A DNA stretch of 12,690 bases. Source: Candidatus Magasanikiibacteriota bacterium (GTDB lineage: Bacteria; Patescibacteriota; Patescibacteriia; Magasanikbacterales; UBA10003). Positions within the stretch are counted from its first letter, which is position 1; every line of letters starts with the position of its first letter. The notes beneath the pieces are model-generated. The model ran no database searches. It had not been told where the DNA came from and saw only the letters and a program-made list of their open reading frames with translations. Where the stretch lies: contig JAPLWR010000043.1 of the NCBI GenBank assembly GCA_026396495.1, positions 1 to 12,690 on the forward strand. The letters are read 5' to 3'. Positions 1-6,683 of the stretch are shown here, one piece after another. The translations under genes and the position numbers were made by a program.

Positions 1-744
1 TTGAATCACCATCTTCTCACCATGGGCCGTGGGCATAGTACTGACATTGAAACTGACATTTTTTTCTCTGCCGATGACCAACTTGATGACGCCCTTCTGG
101 GGCAAACCCCTGCCCTTCATATTGAAGTTAGCCATCACTTTAAGTCTGGCCAACATGCTATCTTTGTAACGCAAGGGAGGCCGCATGATTTCAAACATCC
201 GATCTTCCATACGATAACGCACTCGAAAATCATTGGCGTAAGTTTCCAGATGAATTGTGGTGGCTCCTCGCCTCACCGCATCCACCAAAATCATGTTAAC
301 TAGCCTGACTACAGGAGCATCATCTGTACTACTTACCAACGAACCAAGATTAGCACTCGGGGGTTCACAAACAACAGAGCTATCTTCCTCTGGCGAATCC
401 AATTCCTCCAATGCCCTTCTGTGGGCTTCACGGCTCTCCTCGTCACTATAGTACTTCACCAGAGCCCGCTCGATTTGATCAAGCGAAGTAGGCACAGCCT
501 CAGCCGTCAATCCAGTCAAAAACTTCACATCATCCAAGGCGTAAACATTGCTTGAGTCAGCCATGGCGATGTTGATAATTGAACCCTGACGACTAATAGG
601 AATGATCTTATGCCTTTCAGCTACTTCATATGGAATCAAAGCAATTACATCAGAGAAAATATCACATTCATCCAAATTGAAATCACCTTGAATAACCGCA
701 GGAAGATTTTGATCAACAGCACCGGGGTTATCTTGGTCAGCCAT
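1..744 (-). CDS. GspE/PilB-family pilus/secretion ATPase, N-terminal part (cut by window edge)
   Basis: Read from the ATG at 742-744, with GAGGT 9 nt upstream as ribosome binding site; 248 codons stay open to base 1. Residues about 33-110 form an MshEN-type domain (IPYEVAERHKIIPISRQG, then a hydrophobic strand and ALDDVKFLTG). After an acidic linker (110-140), residues 145-248 match the N2 domain of PilB/GspE: APVVRLVNMILVDAVRRGA, then DFRVRYR and LPQKG. The family powers type IV pilus or type II secretion assembly as a cytoplasmic hexameric ATPase. The Walker motifs lie beyond the window. Several usually conserved positions differ: GASDIHIEP reads GATTIHLET, the IDG turn reads MED, and LPQDGR reads LPQKGV. 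It may therefore be a degenerate or regulatory paralogue. G+C is visibly higher than in rluA or uvrA. The family call is solid; whether it is an active ATPase cannot be seen. Confidence 0.85.
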   Translation of the reverse strand, partial: MADQDNPGAVDQNLPAVIQGDFNLDECDIFSDVIALIPYEVAERHKIIPISRQGSIINIAMADSSNVYALDDVKFLTGLTAEAVPTSLDQIERALVKYYSDEESREAHRRALEELDSPEEDSSVVCEPPSANLGSLVSSTDDAPVVRLVNMILVDAVRRGATTIHLETYANDFRVRYRMEDRMFEIMRPPLRYKDSMLARLKVMANFNMKGRGLPQKGVIKLVIGREKNVSFNVSTMPTAHGEKMVIQ

Positions 745-780
745 AGTATCTTTACCTCATGTCAAAGAGCTTATATTTAC

Positions 781-809
781 ACCCTATCTACATATTACGG
801 CTTAGTCAA
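781..809 (-). promoter_or_regulatory. possible promoter of the PilB-like gene
   Basis: On the minus strand TTGACT (804-809) is followed 17 nt later by TAGGGT (781-786), about 37 nt before the ATG. The -35 is good and the -10 poor. A TAAATA closer to the gene is an alternative at 19-nt spacing. Confidence 0.3.
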
Positions 810-823
810 GGCCTGGTAAAACT

Positions 824-844
824 AAAAAAAACGCCCTAGGGACG
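824..844 (-). terminator. weak intrinsic terminator after the 111-residue gene
   Basis: On the minus strand a short GC stem (CG, bulged T, CC, loop CTAG, GG, CG) is followed directly by eight T. It sits 27 nt past the stop codon of the unknown gene and upstream of the PilB-like gene's promoter, so it would separate the two transcripts. The stem has only four pairs. Confidence 0.4.
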
Positions 845-849
845 CCTTC

Positions 850-873
850 TTTAGTTTAGTTTAGTTTAGTTTA
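850..873. repeat. TTTAG pentanucleotide tandem repeat, about 4.8 copies
   Basis: TTTAG is repeated four times and followed by a partial TTTA. On the minus strand this reads TAAAC repeated, beginning with the stop codon of the 111-residue gene. As the period is five, TAA occurs in all three minus-strand frames. Confidence 0.85.
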
Positions 874-1206
874 ACTTAAAACATCAAGACCGCGGAATAG
901 CTCTTCCTTTATCTCATCGGGTGGAATGGTGTCTTTGGTTGGATAGATTACTTTTAACTCTCTCAATCTCTTTTTTAAAACTTCCATCTTTGACTGAGCG
1001 GCGAAAACCTTATCACCTAACTCTGCTGCAGTTCTTGAACTGTCCAAATAGCATTCAATCTGAAAAATTTTTGAACCAAAACAACTTAACCAATCATTAG
1101 GGGTACGAGCAAATTCTCCTGTTACAGACTCACGAGCACCTTGAATTATAGCTCTCATCTCTCCTACCCTTGATACTTCTGGCGGTGGTGTTGTTAAAAT
1201 ATCCAT
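871..1206 (-). CDS. hypothetical protein, 111 residues
   Basis: I do not recognise this protein. It starts at the ATG at 1204-1206 with no clear Shine-Dalgarno and ends at a TAA that is the first unit of the TTTAG repeat. It has no signal peptide or membrane segment, so it is probably cytoplasmic. Residues 1-20 include a proline run (TTPPPE). Residues about 57-87 are charged and could form one amphipathic helix or short coiled coil (ELGDKVFAAQSKMEVLKKRL). The C-terminal third is acidic (PPDEIKEELFRGLDVL). It has two cysteines, at 42 and 52. A good promoter upstream and a hairpin with T-run downstream support a real monocistronic gene. It is transcribed away from rluA, and the two promoters face each other. 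No function can be proposed. Confidence 0.65.
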   Translation of the reverse strand: MDILTTPPPEVSRVGEMRAIIQGARESVTGEFARTPNDWLSCFGSKIFQIECYLDSSRTAAELGDKVFAAQSKMEVLKKRLRELKVIYPTKDTIPPDEIKEELFRGLDVLS

Positions 1207-1212
1207 ATAATC

Positions 1213-1241
1213 TTGATTTTTAATCTAATTTATGATAGAAT
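1213..1241 (+). promoter_or_regulatory. rluA promoter, extended -10
   Basis: TTGATT (1213-1218), 17-nt spacer, TAGAAT (1236-1241) preceded by TGA, giving a full extended -10. Predicted start is near 1248, leaving a leader of about 42 nt before the ATG at 1290. Confidence 0.55.
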
Positions 1242-1258
1242 TCAATTATTCTCCAACA

Positions 1259-1287
1259 ATCATAGCATTTGTTAAATTACAAATCAA
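1259..1287 (-). promoter_or_regulatory. promoter of the 111-residue gene, extended -10
   Basis: On the minus strand TTGATT (1282-1287), 17-nt spacer and TATGAT (1259-1264) preceded by TGC. Predicted start is near 1252, a leader of about 46 nt. The -35 box nearly touches the rluA start codon, so this promoter lies inside the rluA leader and faces the rluA promoter. Confidence 0.5.
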
Positions 1288-1289
1288 TT

Positions 1290-2243
1290 ATGAACTTCAT
1301 TGTCACAATCGAAGAAAAGGGACAACGCTTAGATAAATTCCTAGTAGAAAAGCTCAAACCAATTGCCAGATCCCAAATCCAGAAAATGGTTAAAGAGGGA
1401 TTAGTTTTGGTTAATGACAAAATTCCCACCCCTCATCATTTCTTAAAAGAAAATGATGTAATTATAGTAGAAGAAAAAAAAGCTGATACAACTACCCCCG
1501 CTACCAAGACCACCACAAAAAAACCAAAACTAGTTTTCCCAAAATCCTTAGAACCTAAAATAATTTTTGAAGATAAAGATTTTTTAGTGATTAACAAACC
1601 TACGGGAATTTTAGTTCATGCTAGAGATGAGAGTCTTTTGGATCAAGAGCCTACTATTGTTCATTGGGTTATTAAAAATTATCCTGCTATTAAAAAAGTT
1701 GGTGAAAATTTAATTTTGCGTCCTGGTATTGTCCACCGTTTGGATAAAGAAGCTTCTGGAGTAATGATTATTGCCAAAAATAATAAAGCTTTTGCATATT
1801 TTAAAGATCAATTTAAAAATAGAGAAGTTAAAAAAGAATATGTGGCTTGGGTTTACGGCCAATTACCCAAAGAATGGGATGTAATTTCTTTTCCCATCGG
1901 TCGCTCACGTGACGAAGGTAAAATGGCTGCTCGTCCAGTTTCCACCACCAAAGAGGAAGTCCAGCCAGGCAAAGATTCTGTCACAGAATACGAAGTCATA
2001 AAAGCCTTTCCTCATAAAACCTTAGTTAAAGTAATGCCTAAGACTGGCCGCACTCATCAAATTCGTGTCCATTTTTATGCCCTACATCATCCTTTAATTG
2101 GTGATCCACTATACACTTCCAAAAGTTTTAAAAAGATTGCCTCGGACAGAATGTTATTACATGCTCATAAATTAACTCTTAAAAATTTGGCGGGTGAGGA
2201 GCAAACCTTTGTGGCTCCCCTGCCCAAAGAATTTAAAGTCTAA
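1290..2243 (+). CDS. RluA-family pseudouridine synthase
   Basis: Isomerises specific uridines in rRNA or tRNA to pseudouridine; cytoplasmic. The 317-residue product has an S4 RNA-binding domain at about 13-60 (RLDKFLVEKL, then SQIQKMVKEGLVLVNDK), a lysine/threonine-rich linker (62-82), and the RluA catalytic domain from about 90. The signature HRLDKEASG at 149-157 carries the catalytic aspartate D152, and GRTHQIRVHF with HPLIGDPLY lies at 253-275, as expected. I chose the ATG at 1290, where the S4 domain begins. An in-frame TTG at 1269 would add seven residues with no support. Length fits RluD-like members, but which of RluA/C/D it corresponds to is not clear. The CMP-kinase-like gene starts 7 nt after the stop, so the two are probably co-transcribed. 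Confidence 0.93.
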   Translation: MNFIVTIEEKGQRLDKFLVEKLKPIARSQIQKMVKEGLVLVNDKIPTPHHFLKENDVIIVEEKKADTTTPATKTTTKKPKLVFPKSLEPKIIFEDKDFLVINKPTGILVHARDESLLDQEPTIVHWVIKNYPAIKKVGENLILRPGIVHRLDKEASGVMIIAKNNKAFAYFKDQFKNREVKKEYVAWVYGQLPKEWDVISFPIGRSRDEGKMAARPVSTTKEEVQPGKDSVTEYEVIKAFPHKTLVKVMPKTGRTHQIRVHFYALHHPLIGDPLYTSKSFKKIASDRMLLHAHKLTLKNLAGEEQTFVAPLPKEFKV

Positions 2244-2250
2244 GCACAGT

Positions 2251-2796
2251 ATGATAATCACTATCTCTGGTATCCCTGGTTCAGGAAAAAGCACAGTCGG
2301 AAAAATTATTGCCCAAAAACTGGGTTATAAATTTCTTTCCATGGGCGATATGCGTGGGGCAATTGCTTTAAAGCATAATATGACCATTGATGAATTAAAC
2401 AAAATTGGTGAAAAAGAAAATTGGACAGACAAACAAGTAGATGATTATCAACGCGAATTAGGACAAAAAGAAAATAACTTAGTAGTAGAAGGAAGAGTTA
2501 GCTTCCACTTCATCCCCAATTCTTTTAAGGTCTTTCTTAATGTAGATACACCAGAAGCTGCCCGCCGGGCTTTAGAAAATAGAGCTGAAAGAACTGATGA
2601 AAAATTACCTGACACCATTGAAGAAACAGAAAAACAACTGGTAGAAAGACTTAAAAGTGACCAAAATCGCTATCAAAAACACTACCAGATTGATTACTTG
2701 GCCCCCAGTAATTTTGACCTTTTTTTAAACACAACCAACCTCTCCATCCAAGAGGTGGTGGATATAATCCTTGACAAAATTAAGGCTTTAAGGTAG
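2251..2796 (+). CDS. archaeal-type cytidylate (CMP/dCMP) kinase-like P-loop protein
   Basis: Probably phosphorylates CMP or dCMP using ATP in pyrimidine nucleotide supply; cytoplasmic. The 181-residue product opens with strand-P-loop MIITISGIPGSGKSTVGK (Walker A at 7-15), then KLGYKFLSMGDMR in the nucleotide-monophosphate-binding region. NLVVEGRVSFHF at 76-87 matches the position of the conserved EGR in archaeal-type Cmk. A basic lid follows (RRALENRAERTDE, 105-117), and then a helical C-terminus. It is shorter than the usual bacterial Cmk of about 220 residues, which fits the compact archaeal form. The start at 2251 puts the P-loop at the usual distance from the N-terminus; the frame stays open to 2194 but that part overlaps rluA. 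It follows rluA by 7 nt and carries the rplS promoter just past its end. A generic AAA/shikimate-kinase-like enzyme is the alternative. Confidence 0.7.
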   Translation: MIITISGIPGSGKSTVGKIIAQKLGYKFLSMGDMRGAIALKHNMTIDELNKIGEKENWTDKQVDDYQRELGQKENNLVVEGRVSFHFIPNSFKVFLNVDTPEAARRALENRAERTDEKLPDTIEETEKQLVERLKSDQNRYQKHYQIDYLAPSNFDLFLNTTNLSIQEVVDIILDKIKALR

Positions 2797-2798
2797 AA

Positions 2799-2826
2799 TT
2801 GAACTACTTAAAACCTATTTTAAAAT
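2799..2826 (+). promoter_or_regulatory. rplS promoter, predicted leaderless
   Basis: TTGAAC (2799-2804), 16-nt spacer, TAAAAT (2821-2826). The -10 ends 6 nt before the ATG, so the start would fall on or beside the first base of the rplS start codon. No Shine-Dalgarno is present. Confidence 0.5.
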
Positions 2827-2832
2827 GTAACT

Positions 2833-3189
2833 ATGGCAACTAATATAAAGCAGACAGAAAACTTGTCCGAGGTGATAAAAAAATTAAAACCTGGCCAGAC
2901 TGTCAAAGTATTCCACAAAATTAAAGAAGTAAACACCAAAGGAGAAACCAAAGAGCGTTTACAGATGTTTGAAGGAGTAATCCTTATGCGCAACCACGGT
3001 AACGAAGTTGGCGCCACCATCACTGTAAGAAAAGTTTCTGAAGGTATCGGTGTAGAAAAGATTTTTCCTATCCATTCCCCTATTATCTCTAAAATAGAAA
3101 TTATTAAAGAGATTGTGGCCAGACGCGCTAAGTTATACTTCTTACGCAAGCCTCACAAAAAGTTAAAGGAAACAAAAAAGACTAAATAA
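2833..3189 (+). CDS. rplS: 50S ribosomal protein L19 (bL19)
   Basis: Structural protein of the large ribosomal subunit at the 30S/50S interface. The 118-residue product shows the L19 pattern: KPGQTVKVFHKIKE at about 19-32, ERLQMFEGVILMRNHGNEVGA with the family's conserved F-G turn at about 41-61, then TVRKVSEGIGVEKIFPIHSP, and the basic RRAKLYFLRK (about 98-107) before a lysine-rich tail. Length is normal. It has its own promoter with the -10 very close to the ATG and a strong terminator 12 nt after the stop, so it is probably monocistronic. The usual bacterial partners rpsP, rimM and trmD are not next to it. A minus-strand open frame over the same bases is a shadow. Confidence 0.97.
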   Translation: MATNIKQTENLSEVIKKLKPGQTVKVFHKIKEVNTKGETKERLQMFEGVILMRNHGNEVGATITVRKVSEGIGVEKIFPIHSPIISKIEIIKEIVARRAKLYFLRKPHKKLKETKKTK

Positions 3190-3200
3190 GATATTAAAAA

Positions 3201-3224
3201 ACCCGCTTCTACAGCGGGTTTTTT
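3201..3224 (+). terminator. rplS intrinsic terminator
   Basis: ACCCGCT (3201-3207) pairs perfectly with AGCGGGT (3213-3219) around loop TCTAC. Five further T follow, and an A-run sits upstream, so it may also work weakly on the other strand. Confidence 0.88.
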
Positions 3225-3229
3225 GTTAC

Positions 3230-3258
3230 TTTATTTTTTTCAATTAATCTGCTAATAT
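3230..3258 (+). promoter_or_regulatory. promoter of the receiver-like gene, extended -10
   Basis: TAATAT (3253-3258) is preceded by TGC, an extended -10. The -35 (TTTATT, 3230-3235, 17-nt spacer) is weak. Predicted start is near 3265, leaving about 24 nt that includes GAGG at 3278-3281, 7 nt before the ATG. Confidence 0.45.
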
Positions 3259-3288
3259 TTTCTTATCCCACAATTACGAGGTTCTTTA

Positions 3289-3714
3289 ATGAAAATTCTT
3301 CTTTTTGGATCAAATGCCTTAGCTTCAGCGCTCACTGATGCTTCTTTGTCCGTGCAAATTATTCATATTCAACCCAAATCAAGACTATTTCAAGAAACCC
3401 CGGGTGAGATAACAGATGATGAAAGGGCTAATGTCCAAAAGAAAATTAGCCAACAACAACCAGATATAATGATCTTGGATTATGAACTGGATAAATCCAC
3501 CACCTTTGATCCAGTAGCTCTTTGTCAACGTTTGGATTTTACCAACAACCCGCCTAGGGTTGTTTTATACGGTCAACAAACCCCGAAACAAATTCAGGAC
3601 ATGAATATGCCCAACGGCATACGTTGGATCTATGTATTTACAAATGGCAATCTCCAAGAAGAAGCTCAATTAATTGTAGCTCCTAGCAGTTGGAGAACCG
3701 ACCACCTACTGTAA
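3289..3714 (+). CDS. hypothetical protein, possible degenerate CheY-like receiver domain
   Basis: 141 residues, starting at an ATG with GAGG 7 nt upstream. The alternation of hydrophobic strands and helices resembles a receiver fold: KILLFGSN (2-9), VQIIHIQP (22-29), PDIMILDYEL (58-67), RVVLYGQQ (90-97), RWIYVF (112-117). The aspartate D64 in ILDYEL sits where the phospho-acceptor of CheY would be. The acidic pair that follows strand 1 in true receivers is replaced by GSN. The Thr/Ser after strand 4 reads Y-G, and no lysine follows strand 5. If the fold is right it is a pseudo-receiver unlikely to be phosphorylated normally. No kinase or output domain is nearby. It ends 11 nt before a bidirectional terminator and converges with uvrA. 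The fold assignment is inferred from pattern alone. Confidence 0.6.
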   Translation: MKILLFGSNALASALTDASLSVQIIHIQPKSRLFQETPGEITDDERANVQKKISQQQPDIMILDYELDKSTTFDPVALCQRLDFTNNPPRVVLYGQQTPKQIQDMNMPNGIRWIYVFTNGNLQEEAQLIVAPSSWRTDHLL

Positions 3715-3725
3715 CACAAAAAACA

Positions 3726-3760
3726 ATCCCTGGTTGCTTAATGCCACCAGGGATATTTTT
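3726..3760. terminator. bidirectional terminator between the receiver-like gene and uvrA
   Basis: ATCCCTGGT (3726-3734) pairs over nine bases with ACCAGGGAT (3746-3754) around an 11-nt loop. On the plus strand ATTTTTATT follows; on the minus strand TGTTTTTTG follows. It therefore ends both converging transcripts. Confidence 0.82.
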
Positions 3761-3773
3761 ATTAAACAATCTT

Positions 3774-6605
3774 CTAATTTTTCTTTAAATACTGTCCCGT
3801 ATAACTTTTCTTAGACTTCATTATATCCTTTGGTGTGCCTTCAGCTACAATTAATCCACCATTACGGCCACCTTCTGGACCCATATCAATCACCCAATCA
3901 GCATTATTAATCACATCTAAATTGTGTTCAATAATCAAAACAGTGTTGCCTTTGTCTACTAATTGATTTAAGACATTTAGTAATTGTTTGATATCTTCAA
4001 AATGTAAACCAGTGGTAGGCTCATCTAAAATATAGAAAGTGCGGCCAGTGGCTCGACGAGATAATTCTGTGGCTAGTTTGACACGCTGGGCTTCACCACC
4101 AGAAAGCTTGGTAGCTGGTTGTCCTAACTGCAAATACCCCAAACCCACATCAACCAAGATTTGTAATTTATCAGCAATAGCGGGAATATTTCTAAAGAAT
4201 TGACGGGCTTCCAAAACAGGCATGTTCAAGACATCTACAATATTTTTTCCTTGATAATGAATTTCCAAAACATCAGCGGTATAACGTTTGCCTTGACATT
4301 CTGGACACAAGACAAAAACATCAGTTAAAAACTGCATGGGAATTCTAACATAACCTTCCCCTGCGCAAGCCTCACAACGTCCACCACCTTTAACATTAAA
4401 ACTAAATTTGCCAGCGTCATAACCACGAAGTTTAGCCTCAGGAATTTCTGTAAATAAATCCCGGATAAAAGTAAAAACATTAGTATAGGTAGCAGGATTA
4501 CTTCTAGGAGTTCTGCCAATTGGTGATTGATCAATCATAATCACCTTATCAATATTATCTAGTCCAGTGATAGATTTATAAGGTTCTGGTAAGTCTTTAG
4601 AACGATAAAAATGATTAGACAAAGCCTTACCCAAGGTTTCTATCACCAAAGTAGATTTACCTGAACCAGAAACACCCGTCACACAAACCAATTGACCCAA
4701 AGGAATTTTGGTATCAACATTTTTTAAATTAAAACCACTGGCTTTTTGAATCGTGATAAATTTACCATTACCTTTATGCGGAGTAGTAAGATGGGCAATC
4801 TGCACTCTACCAGAAAGATAAGCCCCAGTTAAAGATTTTTTGTTTTTCTTAATTTGCATGGGTGTGCCTTCGGCTACAATTTGTCCGCCATAAGCACCAG
4901 CACCAGGTCCTACATCAATAACATAATCAGCCCGTTCCATCATAGTAGCATCGTGTTCCACCACAATTACAGAATTTCCCAAATCACGCAAAGATTCCAA
5001 AGTAGTGATTAATTTTTCTAAGTCACGAGGGTGTAAACCAATAGAAGGCTCATCTAAAATATAAATGACACCAGTTAAACCAGTAGCGAGTTGAGTAGAT
5101 AACCTCACACGTTGGCCTTCACCGCCAGACAAGGAAACCATGGAGCGATCTAGGGCGATATAATCCAAACCAACTTTAATTAAATCACCCAATCTCTTAT
5201 CCATTTCTTTTAAAACAGGGATAACAATCTGAGGTTCAATTGGGTTACGGTCAATTTTTAATTTACCTTTGTCACCAATCATCTTTTCTAATTCTGTAAA
5301 AAAAGATTGCACTTCTCCTAAAGGCAAGGCGGTTATTTCACTGATATTTTTATCAAATAATTTTACCGCCAAAGAATCCTCTTTTAATCTTTTACCTAAA
5401 CACAAAGAGCATTTTTTCTCCCGCATGTACTCTTCTATTTCTTTTCTAACATAGTCAGAATCAGTTTCTCTATGACGTCTCTCCAAATCATTAACCACAC
5501 CCTCAAATTCCACTTCTTTATTTTCCACTTTATATTTTTCTGCACCAGTACCTTCTAAAATTAAATTAATAAATTTCTTATTCAATTCCCCTACTGGTTT
5601 TTCCATAGAAAATCCATGTTTATCAGCTACAGCTTTTAATAACTTTAAATACCAATTTTGGTTGCCAGTAATACGCACCCAGGGCTTGATAGCACCTTCA
5701 GCCAAAGTTAAACGAGGATTAGGAATAATGAGCTCTAAATCAGCTTCTAAAGTGATACCTAAACCCGTACATTTATGACAGGCACCTTGAGGGCTGTTAA
5801 AAGAAAAATGATTGGGCTCTAAATCTGGAAAACGACGACTGCATTTAGGACATCTCCAATGAGTAGACAAAAATATTTCATCTTTAATATTTTTACTCCA
5901 AGCAATAATCATTAAACCATTACCCAATTCTAAAGTGTCCTCGGTTAAACGCATAATGTCATAGACATTGGCCAAATTCACTTCGCCTAAAATAATATCA
6001 AGATTGCTAATAGCTTGCTCTTTAGTTTGCGCCAAAAAATTTTCAGTAGTGTAATATTTTCCTTCCCAACGTAAATTCTTAATTTCCTTAGTTTCTATAA
6101 CTGAGTAAACTTCTTTTAAATTTTTCTTTTCCATTCCGGCAAACGGTGCCATTATCTTGACTGTTTTTTCTTCACTAACTAATTGTCTAATTTTTTCTAC
6201 AATCTGACCAGTAGTATTTTTACGCGCCTCAATACCGCAATCAGGACAAATAACCACGCCCACGCGAGCAAAAAGTAGACGAAGATGATCATATATTTCT
6301 GTCACAGTTCCTACAGTAGAACGAGGATTTTGGGTGGTGGTGCGCTGATCAATAGCAATGGTAGGAGACAATCCTTTGATTTCATCCACATCAGGCTTAT
6401 CTTGCATTTCCATAAACTGCCTGGCGTAGGCTGACAAAGACTCAGCATAGCGGCGCTGACCCTCGGCATAAATAGTGTCAAATGCTAAAGAAGATTTACC
6501 AGAACCAGACAAACCAGTGATAACCACTAATTTGTTTTTAGGAATTTCTAAATTAACATTTTTTAAATTGTTGACGCGAGCGCCACGAATGATGAGTTTA
6601 TCCAT
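3774..6605 (-). CDS. uvrA: UvrABC nucleotide excision repair subunit A
   Basis: DNA damage sensor of nucleotide excision repair: a dimeric ABC-type ATPase that loads UvrB on lesions. The product has 943 residues, the normal length. First half: Walker A GLSGSGKSS (31-39), zinc module C252/C255 and C276/C279 in the interrupted first ATPase, signature LSGGEGQRVRL (492-502) and Walker B VIYILDEPSIGLHPRD (513-528). Second half: Walker A GVSGSGKST (644-652), zinc finger C744/C747 and C767/C770, signature LSGGEAQRVKL (834-844), Walker B FYILDEPTTGLH (857-868). All key residues are present, so it should be active. The ATG at 6605 puts MDKLIIRGARVNNLKN at the expected N-terminus. No Shine-Dalgarno is visible; the 78-nt leader can fold into a hairpin. 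uvrB and uvrC are not in the window. It converges on the terminator at 3726-3760. Confidence 0.98.
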   Translation of the reverse strand: MDKLIIRGARVNNLKNVNLEIPKNKLVVITGLSGSGKSSLAFDTIYAEGQRRYAESLSAYARQFMEMQDKPDVDEIKGLSPTIAIDQRTTTQNPRSTVGTVTEIYDHLRLLFARVGVVICPDCGIEARKNTTGQIVEKIRQLVSEEKTVKIMAPFAGMEKKNLKEVYSVIETKEIKNLRWEGKYYTTENFLAQTKEQAISNLDIILGEVNLANVYDIMRLTEDTLELGNGLMIIAWSKNIKDEIFLSTHWRCPKCSRRFPDLEPNHFSFNSPQGACHKCTGLGITLEADLELIIPNPRLTLAEGAIKPWVRITGNQNWYLKLLKAVADKHGFSMEKPVGELNKKFINLILEGTGAEKYKVENKEVEFEGVVNDLERRHRETDSDYVRKEIEEYMREKKCSLCLGKRLKEDSLAVKLFDKNISEITALPLGEVQSFFTELEKMIGDKGKLKIDRNPIEPQIVIPVLKEMDKRLGDLIKVGLDYIALDRSMVSLSGGEGQRVRLSTQLATGLTGVIYILDEPSIGLHPRDLEKLITTLESLRDLGNSVIVVEHDATMMERADYVIDVGPGAGAYGGQIVAEGTPMQIKKNKKSLTGAYLSGRVQIAHLTTPHKGNGKFITIQKASGFNLKNVDTKIPLGQLVCVTGVSGSGKSTLVIETLGKALSNHFYRSKDLPEPYKSITGLDNIDKVIMIDQSPIGRTPRSNPATYTNVFTFIRDLFTEIPEAKLRGYDAGKFSFNVKGGGRCEACAGEGYVRIPMQFLTDVFVLCPECQGKRYTADVLEIHYQGKNIVDVLNMPVLEARQFFRNIPAIADKLQILVDVGLGYLQLGQPATKLSGGEAQRVKLATELSRRATGRTFYILDEPTTGLHFEDIKQLLNVLNQLVDKGNTVLIIEHNLDVINNADWVIDMGPEGGRNGGLIVAEGTPKDIMKSKKSYTGQYLKKN

Positions 6606-6613
6606 AATTTCTA

Positions 6614-6656
6614 GGGTCGAGCTCGGAAGAAACCTTGTTTTCTTATGACGAGACCC
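6614..6656 (-). promoter_or_regulatory. imperfect hairpin in the uvrA leader
   Basis: On the minus strand GGGT and CTCG pair with CGAG and ACCC (4-nt bulge CTCG), enclosing AAGAAA paired with TTTCTT around loop ACAAGG. The 43-nt structure ends 8 nt before the uvrA ATG and has no T-run after it, so it is not a simple terminator. It could affect uvrA translation or mRNA stability. A TTGAAA further upstream could be a -35, but I see no convincing -10. Confidence 0.4.
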
Positions 6657-6683
6657 GACGAAATTTCAAGCTTTGCTTATAAT

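Noticed and set aside
1..819. Plus-strand open frames at the left end
   Set aside because: They are shadows of the PilB-like gene on the minus strand, whose product shows family motifs along its length.
1269..1289. Upstream TTG start for rluA
   Set aside because: It adds seven residues with no homology and no ribosome binding site; the S4 domain begins naturally at the ATG at 1290.
2194..2250. Longer N-terminus of the CMP-kinase-like gene overlapping rluA
   Set aside because: The P-loop strand should be at the N-terminus, as it is from the ATG at 2251; the extra residues are the rluA 3' end read in another frame.
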